Of a DNA stretch of 64,000 nt, positions 19,739 through 29,003 are shown one piece after another; within the stretch, counting starts at the first letter, position 1, and each line of letters opens with the position of its first letter. The notes beneath the pieces were generated by a model. The model did not search any database. It saw nothing but the letters and a program-made list of their open reading frames with translations, and was not told the origin of the DNA. The translations under genes were made by a program, and so were the position numbers. The stretch is from Planctomycetota bacterium (GTDB lineage Bacteria > Planctomycetota > Planctomycetia > Gemmatales > Gemmataceae): NCBI GenBank assembly GCA_003669555.1, contig QWOS01000038.1:1-64000 (forward strand), given 5' to 3'.

Positions 19739-20021
19739 GCTTGAGATCCCCCGTCAGGGAACCGCCAAAAAATCCCAGCCTAACAAAAAAACGGGCTGAA
19801 AACCATCGGGCTCCCGAATTTTCAGATGATTCCCCTGCCTGACCCCGCCCGCCAGCCAGGGGAATCATCTGGCACCGGGTTGTCGCCAGGAGCGTGGGCC
19901 CTGTTTTTTGCTTTCGCCAGGCAATTTGGCCATACTCTTTGGGCAGCCCACAGTTTCGAGTGAATGAGATGGCAGGTGGCGGTTCTAAAAACCGGGCTGG
20001 CAAAAAGGTGGAACCAATCCG

Positions 20022-20393
20022 ATGTGGATTTTCAGTCAGCATGGCTTCTTCAGTGCGGTTTGCGCCAGGCAAGGGGACGGGAGCCATGATCAGCCTGTTG
20101 ACCCCGACCGCATCATGGTCCGGGCCAGGCTGCGTGGGCACCTGGAAGCCTTGAAGGAACGGTACCCGGACCTTCTGGGCGACTGCGCCATCCGTGACTC
20201 CATGGGTACCGATTACGCTTACCGGCTGTTCGTCGCCAAATCTGTCTGGGCGCAAGTGCTTGCCGGGCTGGCCAACGAGACGGATTATGACAACTTCAAA
20301 TCCCGGGTACAGGAATATCAGGGGAAAGGCGGGGCAGCCTACAAGCACTCCCTGCATTCTGTCTGGTCGACGATGCACAGGCTGCAGGAGTGA
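20022..20393 (+). CDS. Small conserved hypothetical protein
   Basis: MWIFSQHGFFSAVCARQGDGSHDQPVDPDRIMVRARLRGHLEALKERYPDL...DYAYRLFVAKSVWAQVLAGLANETDYDNFKSRV; coherent protein-like composition, not antisense to another gene. Confidence 0.75.
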   Translation: MWIFSQHGFFSAVCARQGDGSHDQPVDPDRIMVRARLRGHLEALKERYPDLLGDCAIRDSMGTDYAYRLFVAKSVWAQVLAGLANETDYDNFKSRVQEYQGKGGAAYKHSLHSVWSTMHRLQE

Positions 20394-20559
20394 AGGCCCG
20401 GTTTCCTGCAAGTCTGGGCTGGCGCGGTGCGGTCTTCCGCTTAATCAAGGCTTTCTTTTTTTCATCAGGAATGACAAGATTTCCTGATAATATAACAGTA
20501 ATGGTGTAAGCCCCCTGCCACCGTTTGCCTGGAGCCCTACTTGTGAGAGGTTCTTAATT

Positions 20560-23106
20560 ATGTCAATCGAAGTGGTTTGCGACTGTGGCCGGAAAATCAC
20601 GGCTGGCGACGATTTGGCTGGCAAGCGGGTGCGCTGCCCCCAGTGCAAGCAACCGGTGGCAATCCCGGCGTCTGGCCCAGGGGGCGCACCGACAAAGGCA
20701 GGGGGCAGCACCGTTCAGCCCAAGCCGCCGGTGGGAAGTTCCCCAGCGCGCAAAGGCCCCCCTGCCCCTCCTGAAAAAGCATCCTCGATTGTGCGCAAAG
20801 GCCAGCCAGCCAAGCCTGCCAGTGGCACTGAAGAAGAGATTCCAGTCATTCGGGCAAAAAAGAAAAAGAAGAATAAAGCCAATGCCGGTGCCAACAGAAA
20901 GCCTCTGATTCTGGCCGCCGCGCTGGCTGGTTTGGTAGTTGCCGCTGGGGTTGTCTGGGTGGCTGGAACCCAACTGGGCTGGTTTGGCACTGGCCCCAAT
21001 GTGATAGCGGTAATTGGTGATAACAGGACCAGCCAGCCAGGGGCTGGGCCATCGGGGCCCAAGCCTGGCACTCTGGCAGCTTTGGTCAATTCCTCCATCA
21101 CCACCGACGAGACCCTGTTCATTCCCCCCGATTCCGTGGCGGTGCTGAGCATGCAGGTATCATCCATGCTGCGGTCTCCATTAGGCTCGGCCCTTATAAA
21201 GGCCGGGGGCATGGACCTCGAAAGCATCAAAGGGTTGCTCGGTATTGATCCAGACAAGATTACCCGTATGCATCTGGTTTTCAACACCCAGGAGTTGAGT
21301 AAGGCCAGCCAGATGCTGCAACCGCCAGCGCCAGGCGGGCCGGGTGGCATGCCGGGCCGGGGCCAGAAAGTCGACCCACAAGATCAGCGCCATTTCGTCA
21401 ACCATTCCATGGACGAAGATGAAAGCAAGACAACTGGCAATGGCGTACTGATCGCCCAGGCCGGGGCAATGTTTTTGCCTGGCGGAGCCCAGCCCGGCGT
21501 ACCAGCGGGCGGATTTCCTAACCCGGGTGGTCAGCCCGGCGGTGGCGGTCCAGGCCGTCCCGGAATGGGAGGCCCTGGAATGGGAGGACCCGGAATGGGA
21601 GGCCCTGGAATGGGAGGACCCGGAATGGGAGGATCCGGAATGGGAGGACCCGGAATGGGAGGACCCGGAATGGGAGGACCCGGAATGGGAGGATCAGCTT
21701 CTCCACCCGATTTTGGGGCTATGATTTTATTGTTTAGCGCCAGCCAAAACTGGGCCACGCCGCCTGCCATGGTTACCAGAGAGAGTACCACAGTTGCATC
21801 GGCCCCCGGCGAATCATTCAAGATGCCTGATGGTTCCATCTGCCATTTATGCCCGGGCGGCCGGGTGATGCTGCTGGGCAGCAAAACCGGCCTGGAGATG
21901 TTCCTCAATCAAACCAGTGGCACAGCCAATGCCCAGGTGGCAAAGGTCAAGGCATTGCTGGCCCAGCCTGACAACCATCTGGTGCTGGTGTCGGGGACAA
22001 CTGTGCCCGGTATGCCAACTTCTGATCCATCCGCCCTGCTACCTCCCGCCTACGCCTATCTGAAACCCATGCTGGCCCCCATGCAGGGTTTGACGCTCAC
22101 CGGCAAGGTAACCGAGGATATCAGCATGGTGCTGACGGCAAGCTATGCCGATGAGGCCAGTGCCAAACTGGCTTTGCCAGCCGCAAAAAAGGGGGCGGGC
22201 GAAGTCAATAACTTTCAAAACAAGACTTTACTAACTGCTTTATCGTTAGCTGCACCGGGTCCCCAGGGCAAGGCAATCGGCTTGCTTTCAGACGCTCTCG
22301 GACAGCTCAAGCCTGTGCAGGAAGGGAGCACATTAAAACAGACTTTAATACTAAAGGGGGCGAAAATCAAAGCGCTGATCCCAGCGGGCCCAGCCAGTGG
22401 GGTTCGGCCAGGTACCGCGCCGGCTGGAAGTCAACCAGGAGCTAGCGGCCCCCGGGCAGGTGGTTCGTCGGGGGGGGGAAGTTCAGGCGGTTCGGGAGGT
22501 GCGGTGCAGCAGGTTCGTAATGCGGCCATACGGGTGTTGGGACAAAACGAGATGAAACAGGTGGCAATAGCTATAAACAACATGTCCATCTTCGAAAACT
22601 CACTTCCATCGGGCGCCATCTGTGACCCCTCTGGCAAGCCGCTCCTGAGTTGGCGGGTGGCCATCCTGCCTTTTATTGATCAGGATAATTTGTACAAGCA
22701 ATTTCACCTCAATGAACCCTGGGACAGCCAGCATAACAAGCAATTGCTCAATTCCATGCCCAAGGTGTATGGCAGCGAGGCCGGTGGTCACACCGCCATG
22801 CGCGCTTTTGTGGGGCCTGGCTGCGCCATGGAGCTGAACCGAAAAGTGAAACTGAGTGAACTAACCGATGGTACTTCCACCACCGCAATGGTGGCAGAGG
22901 CGGGCGAGACAGTGGAATGGACCCGGCCAGAAGAACTGTTCATCGGCCAGGGGTTGCCATTTCCATCTCTTGGGGTTGGCACACAGACCACGGTCAATGT
23001 CCTGTTCGTTGATGGCTCCATCAAACGAGTGCCCCGCAATTACACGCCGCAGCAGTGGATCCCCCTGATCACCCGGGCTGGCGGCGAGATGGTGACGCTG
23101 CCCTGA
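20560..23106 (+). CDS. DUF1559 domain protein with N-terminal zinc-ribbon-like segment and transmembrane helix
   Basis: N-terminus CDCGRKITAGDDLAGKRVRCPQCKQPV; TM PLILAAALAGLVVAAGVVWVAG; C-terminal LLSWRVAILPFIDQDNLYKQFHLNEPWDSQHNKQLL and NVLFVDGSIKRVP. Confidence 0.85.
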   Translation: MSIEVVCDCGRKITAGDDLAGKRVRCPQCKQPVAIPASGPGGAPTKAGGSTVQPKPPVGSSPARKGPPAPPEKASSIVRKGQPAKPASGTEEEIPVIRAKKKKKNKANAGANRKPLILAAALAGLVVAAGVVWVAGTQLGWFGTGPNVIAVIGDNRTSQPGAGPSGPKPGTLAALVNSSITTDETLFIPPDSVAVLSMQVSSMLRSPLGSALIKAGGMDLESIKGLLGIDPDKITRMHLVFNTQELSKASQMLQPPAPGGPGGMPGRGQKVDPQDQRHFVNHSMDEDESKTTGNGVLIAQAGAMFLPGGAQPGVPAGGFPNPGGQPGGGGPGRPGMGGPGMGGPGMGGPGMGGPGMGGSGMGGPGMGGPGMGGPGMGGSASPPDFGAMILLFSASQNWATPPAMVTRESTTVASAPGESFKMPDGSICHLCPGGRVMLLGSKTGLEMFLNQTSGTANAQVAKVKALLAQPDNHLVLVSGTTVPGMPTSDPSALLPPAYAYLKPMLAPMQGLTLTGKVTEDISMVLTASYADEASAKLALPAAKKGAGEVNNFQNKTLLTALSLAAPGPQGKAIGLLSDALGQLKPVQEGSTLKQTLILKGAKIKALIPAGPASGVRPGTAPAGSQPGASGPRAGGSSGGGSSGGSGGAVQQVRNAAIRVLGQNEMKQVAIAINNMSIFENSLPSGAICDPSGKPLLSWRVAILPFIDQDNLYKQFHLNEPWDSQHNKQLLNSMPKVYGSEAGGHTAMRAFVGPGCAMELNRKVKLSELTDGTSTTAMVAEAGETVEWTRPEELFIGQGLPFPSLGVGTQTTVNVLFVDGSIKRVPRNYTPQQWIPLITRAGGEMVTLP
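21559..21696 (+). repeat. In-frame 15-bp tandem repeat encoding (GPGMG)n
   Basis: Repeated cccggaatgggagga / cctggaatgggaggc; peptide PGMGGPGMGGPGMGGPGMGGPGMGGSGMGGPGMGG.... Confidence 0.92.
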
Positions 23107-23356
23107 AATGTTTTTTCCTGGGGTGGCAGGCGGGAGGCGGGTAATTGGGATTTGCCACCTCCCGCCCTGTAGAATGCCCTCCTGGTGCGGGCCAATCTGG
23201 TGTTTTATCCCGGGAACATTCGGCGTTTGCAGCCGGAGGTCACGCCGGGTCAAAAAAAACTTATCCCATGGCAGTTGATCGTATTAGAGAAATCCGTTTC
23301 GCTTTCGCCGTAAAAACGCCCCGAAAAACACCCCAACAGACTACACGGGGACAAAA

Positions 23357-23905
23357 TCACCCGAAGGGGCAAAGCTGGGCACCAGATTGCCACTGACTGT
23401 TTTCAAGCTTCCACCGGGCAGAGGGACTGTGAACCAACCCACCACTGAAGGCAACGATCGCCTCGCCGGCAGGCGCGGAGTGGCGGAAGGGAAGCACATT
23501 GGAGGCTCCGGCGGTGTCCCCAAAAGGGCCGTAGGTTATGCCTGAGCGGGTGGTGAAGGAAATTTCCACAACGCACTCGGCACCTACCCGGGCCCCGGTA
23601 TACCCTCGCACCTCCACCAGCGGATCAAGAGCCGGAATGTCGATCCAATCTACTGTCCCTGTGTTACCGGCATGCTGAAGCAGCGTGTACCTCACTGGTT
23701 CTCCATTGAAAATGGCGATGTTTGCGGCCTGAAAGACATCAAGAAGATCTCCGGAACGGACCTCAAGCCGGGTAATAGGCGGGTTACCCGCTGCAGCAAT
23801 GGCATCGTTTTCGCCGAAGGCATAACAATTTTGGCCCCAGACTAGTTGGTGCAGAATATTCTGTTGCGCCTGCTCAAAGTAGACCGGGTCGCGCCCAGCC
23901 CCGCT
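23357..23905 (-). pseudogene. Jacalin-like (beta-prism) lectin domain remnant
   Basis: Open frame GRDPVYFEQAQQNILHQLVWGQNCYAFGENDAIAAAGNPPITRLEVRSGDLLDVFQA...GITYGPFGDTAGASNVLPFRHSAPAGEAIVAFSGG. Upstream bounded by TGA at 23908-23906; no ATG in frame (first GTG at 23695 is mid-domain). Confidence 0.5.
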
Positions 23906-24153
23906 TCAATTGTTTTTGGTCTGACAGACCTGGTCCAACCAGGAACGGGCATGGATGCCGATATTCACTCAGGCAGGATTCAATCCACGGGAATGACACA
24001 TTCAATACCGGTGAGACGCTGTCAGCGGGCAAGCCCCCAAACAGCGTTTACCAATCGATCCGCCAATGGAATCCGGCAGCGGAACTCCAACACAAAAAAG
24101 CCGGATAGCAACCAGCAGAACGAGGTGAACCTAACCATTGATGCCCGCACTGG

Positions 24154-25092
24154 TCAGGGGGATTTTCCCCCACTGGCCACCTGTCGGGCCCAGGCGAGCC
24201 CGGGCTGGTCAGTGCGATAACTGACCAGGCGAGTGTGCTCCACTTCGGTGACATAGACCGTACGGCCATCGGGGCCGCCAAAGCACAGATTGCTGGGCAT
24301 GCTACCCAGCACAGCGATTTCACGCACAATAGCACCGGCAGGTGACAGGACCACCACAGTGCCCTTGCCATGGCGTGTGATATGCAGGTTGCCACCCACA
24401 TCGACCCGCATGCCGTCGAAACCGAAATCAGCGAACTGCCGGAGCAGTTTTTTCTCTCCCAATGATTTGTCAGCCCGAATGGGAAAGGCCCATATATTGC
24501 GCTGGAGTGACTCATTCACATAAAGGATTTTTCCATCGGGGCTGACCTCAATGCCATTGGTGGTGCCCATGCCGGTTGCCAGGCGATGGACGGTACGATC
24601 GGTGTCAATTCGCCAGAGCTGGCCGGTGCCTTTGGCCCAATCCGGGTCGCTTGCAAAGAGGGTGCCATCGGCCATGATGGCGAGATCGTTGGGCTGGTTC
24701 ATGACAGGCTGATGGGCAAAGACTTCCACTTTTTTTGTGCCAGGGTCGATACGCAAAATATTGTGTCCGGTGTAATCGGCCACAAACATCATCCCTGCCT
24801 GATTGAAGACGATCCCGTTGCCCACAGATTTCCCGGGCAGGCGCACCCAGACCTCCCCCTTGCCATCGGGAGTGATGCGACCGATAGTGCCCTCTCCTCC
24901 AAAATTGACAGCATAGATGTTGCCAAGGCGGTCGCAGGCGGGCCCCTCGATACCTGGGGTGAAGGCTTTGGGCTGAGTGAGAGGCTGCGCCGTGGCAGGA
25001 AGGCCGGTTTTCTGGGCCTGGGCATCGTGGTTGCCAAGGCCAACCGCTATGACAGCCAGAACAAACAGAGAGGAAATCGGTATGGCACGCAT
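24154..25092 (-). CDS. SMP-30/gluconolactonase-like beta-propeller protein, secreted
   Basis: Signal peptide; EGPACDRLGNIYAVNFGGEGTIGRITPDGK..VGNGIVFNQAGMMFVADYTGHNILRIDP..PNDLAIMADGTLFASDPDW..TNGIEVSPDGKILYVNES. Confidence 0.9.
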   Translation of the reverse strand: MRAIPISSLFVLAVIAVGLGNHDAQAQKTGLPATAQPLTQPKAFTPGIEGPACDRLGNIYAVNFGGEGTIGRITPDGKGEVWVRLPGKSVGNGIVFNQAGMMFVADYTGHNILRIDPGTKKVEVFAHQPVMNQPNDLAIMADGTLFASDPDWAKGTGQLWRIDTDRTVHRLATGMGTTNGIEVSPDGKILYVNESLQRNIWAFPIRADKSLGEKKLLRQFADFGFDGMRVDVGGNLHITRHGKGTVVVLSPAGAIVREIAVLGSMPSNLCFGGPDGRTVYVTEVEHTRLVSYRTDQPGLAWARQVASGGKSP

Positions 25093-25208
25093 GCAAGGAC
25101 TCCAGGGCGGGTAATTCGCCTGCTCCTAGTCTCCGGGCAATAGCGCGCCCATGCAAGGCTCCCTAGCCAGCCGGGTTCACGGCCTGACAGATCTGGTCTG
25201 GGCCTTGC

Positions 25209-25245
25209 AAAAAAAAATCCCCCTGCGGGCTGGGCCGGCAGGGGG
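25209..25245 (-). terminator. Rho-independent terminator for the metalloprotease gene
   Basis: Minus strand: CCCCCTGC..GCAGGGGG stem (25219-25226 / 25238-25245) followed by an A/T run (T-tract on the minus strand). Confidence 0.75.
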
Positions 25246-25270
25246 AGGAGGATGGATTATCAGGCAAGGG

Positions 25271-27775
25271 TCATTTCTTCTTGCCTTCCAGAATGCTGAC
25301 AATCTCGGCATTCAGGTCTTTCAGATGCGCGCTGGTGGTGGGATCCTTGGTTTTGGAGGCTGCCGTGGCAATCTCCTTGGTCAGGGATTCCAGAGACACC
25401 CGGGCAACGCCCCGCAATTCACTGGTGCGTGGGCCTGGTCCGCTATCACCACGACGGGAGGATGGCCCTGTCGGGATGGTGAAGGTGGGCGCGGCGGGGG
25501 GATCAAATTCGTTGCGCAGGATATCGACATAAGCCCGCTGCAACTGGCGGCGCAATGGCTCCACCTTGGGCAATTCGGCCTTCAGCTCGGAGAAGATGCC
25601 ACCTTGCAGGTCGGCTACCAACTCGGACGCAGAATAAGCCTTCTCACCCTGTTGCAACTCCGAGTCGAACAGCCGGCCCATCAGCGAGGCGGAAAGCAGG
25701 GTGTTGAGCAACCCGCGTTGCTGCGAGGCAATATCGTTGGCAGCTCCCGAGAACTTGAACTGGTTCACCACAGCCGGATTCACCAGCTTGGCAGGAACGG
25801 TGAAACCGTTCTCCAGCAGGAACTTCACAGCTGCCCGTTGCTTGTCCTCAGGCACGCGGGTGAAGGTTTCCCCGCCCCGACCGGCAAGGGTACGGCTTTC
25901 CACCATGCCTCCCACCTGCTTGGCCACAGCGTTGAGCCACTTGGCGCGGGCTCCCAGGATTTCCTTGTAGGTTTCCTCCAGCAGCGAGTAATCCTCGCCC
26001 TTGGTGGTGGTGGCCGCCAGCAGGTGGTCCATCACCCGGTCAATGTTCTTCAGGCCCATGGCTGTGGCCTCGATCGGATCGTTGCCGATGTTCTCCGTCA
26101 GCACCGTGGGATCAACCGTGCTGGGACCATCCTCGCCGCCGAAGCGCAGGAAGGGCTCGGCAATCTGCCTGGCTGCCCAGGTATCAAGGGTTTCCCGCTC
26201 GGCATCGGGTGTTTTTGCGGCGGGTATACCTTTGTAACCCCATTCGATGGCAAAGAAATCGTACGGAGCCAGCTTGGGTATCAGGTCCTTGGTGGCGACC
26301 TTGTCTTCGGGCTGGGCCACATAGTCGTAGCGACCATAAGACATGATCGAACCCACACTGCCAAACTTTTCGACAAATTTCGGATCGCGCAACTGGGCGA
26401 TCGAATAGGCCTGGCTGGCGCGATGGTTGTGGCGCAGGCCCAGGGTATGGCCCACCTCGTGACAGCAGATATAGCGCAGCAGTTCACCGGTGACATCGTC
26501 AGGCAGGGGCAGCTTGCGGGCCCGGGCATCCTGCGCCGAGCACTGAACGAAATACCACATTTGCGACAGCTTGACCACATCATGCCAAAAGATGATATGG
26601 GCCGAGATAATCTCGCCGCTGCGCGGGTCATGGACATGAGGCCCCATGGCATTGGCCACAGGCTCGGCAACCCAGCGGATCACTGAGTAACGAGCATCTT
26701 CGGGGTCGAAGTTCGGGTCTTCAGCGCGGGTGGGGGCATCGCGGCAAACAATGGCGTTCTTGTAGCCGGCCTTCTCAAAGGCGGGGGCCCAGTCCTCCAC
26801 ACCCTTCTTCAAAAAGGGCCGCCATTTCTCGGGGATTTCTTTGGACAGGTAGTAGGTGATGGGCTTCACCACCTCGCTCACCTCGGCGGTCGGGTCCTTT
26901 TTCTCCAGGCGGTAGCGGGCAATGTATTCCTTGGCCTTGGACCAGCCCAGCGAATGGGCGTAATCGACAAAGTTTTCCGTGAAGTAGCCAACCCGTGGAT
27001 CGTAGAACCTGCCCATCATCGGGCTATCCGGCAATTGCACCAGCGTGTGATGCACCACCGCCGTGACACTCTTCATGCCAGCGCCACCCGCCACACGAAA
27101 AGTGATGGTGGCGTTGACATTGATATTGGTTGGGAACGCGCGGACTTCAGACAGGTACGATCTGGCAGTATCGGCGGAGGCCCCGGGGGCCCCGGCAGCG
27201 GCGCTGATCGACAGGTCAGGCAAACCGTTGACAAACACCTCACCCAACGCGATCACCGCTGAACGGTCCTTGCCCTCGGCCTCAACCGGAAAGACGGCGA
27301 GGATGGAGTCGTGCGAACTGGCTTCGATGGAGGCCTGAATCGCCTTGCCGTCAGATCGCTTGTCGAACTGGCTGCTCCAGAGGTAGATTTTGTTGCCGCG
27401 GCGCTCAAAACGGACCACCTGCTCCCCGAGGGCGGCCCCGCCCCAGCTGCTGCCACCTGGGCCCTTGGCAACTTCGGCCCGCCACATGAACAGCTTGCCC
27501 AGCTTGTCCGTGGGGATTTCAAAGAGCACTTTTTCTTCAAACTTGTGCACGGCAAAAACACCGGCCATCGTGGTGAAATCCTTGGTCACCACATCGTCAT
27601 ATTTCTTCGGTTCGCCTGCGACGGGCGGTTTGGCCCCAGGCGTGGCTGGCGCGGAGGCACCAGGCCCCATCGGGCGGGCGGGACGGCCAGGACCAGGCTT
27701 GGGAGCCTCCTGGGCAAAGGCCTGCAGGGCGGTCATGGCCCCCCAGGCGCACAAAACAAGGCGATAGCTCTTCAT
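25271..27775 (-). CDS. Zinc-dependent metalloprotease (DUF5117/DUF5118-like)
   Basis: HEVGHTLGLRHNH zinc-binding motif; signal peptide MKSYRLVLCAWGAMTALQAFAQE from Met at 27775; SIMSYGRYDYVAQPED. Confidence 0.9.
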   Translation of the reverse strand: MKSYRLVLCAWGAMTALQAFAQEAPKPGPGRPARPMGPGASAPATPGAKPPVAGEPKKYDDVVTKDFTTMAGVFAVHKFEEKVLFEIPTDKLGKLFMWRAEVAKGPGGSSWGGAALGEQVVRFERRGNKIYLWSSQFDKRSDGKAIQASIEASSHDSILAVFPVEAEGKDRSAVIALGEVFVNGLPDLSISAAAGAPGASADTARSYLSEVRAFPTNINVNATITFRVAGGAGMKSVTAVVHHTLVQLPDSPMMGRFYDPRVGYFTENFVDYAHSLGWSKAKEYIARYRLEKKDPTAEVSEVVKPITYYLSKEIPEKWRPFLKKGVEDWAPAFEKAGYKNAIVCRDAPTRAEDPNFDPEDARYSVIRWVAEPVANAMGPHVHDPRSGEIISAHIIFWHDVVKLSQMWYFVQCSAQDARARKLPLPDDVTGELLRYICCHEVGHTLGLRHNHRASQAYSIAQLRDPKFVEKFGSVGSIMSYGRYDYVAQPEDKVATKDLIPKLAPYDFFAIEWGYKGIPAAKTPDAERETLDTWAARQIAEPFLRFGGEDGPSTVDPTVLTENIGNDPIEATAMGLKNIDRVMDHLLAATTTKGEDYSLLEETYKEILGARAKWLNAVAKQVGGMVESRTLAGRGGETFTRVPEDKQRAAVKFLLENGFTVPAKLVNPAVVNQFKFSGAANDIASQQRGLLNTLLSASLMGRLFDSELQQGEKAYSASELVADLQGGIFSELKAELPKVEPLRRQLQRAYVDILRNEFDPPAAPTFTIPTGPSSRRGDSGPGPRTSELRGVARVSLESLTKEIATAASKTKDPTTSAHLKDLNAEIVSILEGKKK

Positions 27776-28063
27776 GCGAATGATCACCAGTTGAATGAAG
27801 AAGAAAATGAGTAGCCATCCTATTCCACCAAAAAAAAAGGCAGGCGCAAGCAAAGGATTTGGGGCAAACAGGCAAACCCAGGCAATATCTTAGGTTTCTA
27901 ATGATTATCCGGGTGATTGCAGCCCGGTTTTCTTGATCCGGTCAACTGGCTGCCTACGGATTGCATGATTTTTTCCTTCGGCTGAAACCCGCTCTGGTTT
28001 GGCTTGTCTGGATTGTTATGGCGCCCTTTTCCAGGGTGCTGGAAAAACAGGGGTTCCCTGACC

Positions 28064-28726
28064 ATGAAAAAGAACTACACGCACATCGCTGTTCTTCTTG
28101 ACCGTTCCGGCTCGATGGATTCCATCCGTGACGACATTGTGGGCGGATTCAACAGCTTTCTGGGTGAACAGACCCGGGGCGAAGGTGAGGCCACCCTGAC
28201 GCTGGTCCAGTTCGACTCACAGGATCCCTACGAGGTGGTGCACAACTGCCAACCGATCGGTTTGGTGCCACGGTTGACGCGGGAAACCTTTGTACCCCGT
28301 GGCGGCACCCCGCTGCTGGATGCCGTGGGCAGGCTCATCAATGACCAGGAAGCGGTGCTTGCCCGCCTGAAGAAAGCTTCGCGTCCCGAACATGTGGTGG
28401 TAACCATCATCACCGACGGGCAAGAAAATGCCAGTCGGGAGTTTAACCGCCAGCAGGTTGCCGCCATGATCAAGGCCAGGGAAGAAAAGTCAGGCTGGAA
28501 GTTTGTCTTCCTGAGCGCTGACCTTGCCGCGGTCAGCGATGCCCTGGCGGATGGTGTGCAGATGCAACGGGCTATGGCTTTTGACAAAACTTCTCAGGGC
28601 ACGGCGGATGCCATGGGGGCCCTGAGCGAGAAGCTGGCCTCTCTTCGGGCTAGAAAGTCGGTCGATCTGGCATTCGATGCCCATGATCGGGAGAAGCAGG
28701 AGAACGAAAAACGACGGGGTAACTGA
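28064..28726 (+). CDS. VWA domain protein
   Basis: MKKNYTHIAVLLDRSGSMDSIRDDIVGGFNSFLGEQ: MIDAS DxSGS; TFVPRGGTPLLDAVG; TIITDGQENAS. Confidence 0.92.
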   Translation: MKKNYTHIAVLLDRSGSMDSIRDDIVGGFNSFLGEQTRGEGEATLTLVQFDSQDPYEVVHNCQPIGLVPRLTRETFVPRGGTPLLDAVGRLINDQEAVLARLKKASRPEHVVVTIITDGQENASREFNRQQVAAMIKAREEKSGWKFVFLSADLAAVSDALADGVQMQRAMAFDKTSQGTADAMGALSEKLASLRARKSVDLAFDAHDREKQENEKRRGN

Positions 28727-28756
28727 CCCCGGCCGGCTGAAGGGTTTTCAGGGAAT

Positions 28757-28792
28757 GGCCAGGTCTCCAGTCAGGGGGCTTGGCCTTTTTTT
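28757..28792 (+). terminator. Putative Rho-independent terminator after the VWA gene
   Basis: GGCCAGG...CTTGGCC stem followed by TTTTTTT. Confidence 0.45.
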
Positions 28793-29003
28793 GCCGCCAT
28801 GCCAAGAGCCCTGCCCCATCGCCAGGATGCAATTCAACCAGCCAAATGAAGATTGAATGTCAAAGCAAAAAATGACTTGCTAAAATTTCTGATTTTGGGA
28901 GTTTATGGTAATAGCGGGGAAAAAATCACTTTGGAAATCCGGTGACTTCCCTTGGCTTCATGCTGCTTGTTCCTTGTTTTTGTGGCTTGGTGGGAGATTG
29001 AGA

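Noticed and set aside
19695-20411. 238-aa minus-strand ORF
   Set aside because: Overlaps a better small plus-strand CDS (20022-20393); translation lacks any family features.
25151-26686. 511-aa plus-strand ORF
   Set aside because: Antisense to the zinc metalloprotease gene (HEVGHTLGLRHNH); no domain recognisable.
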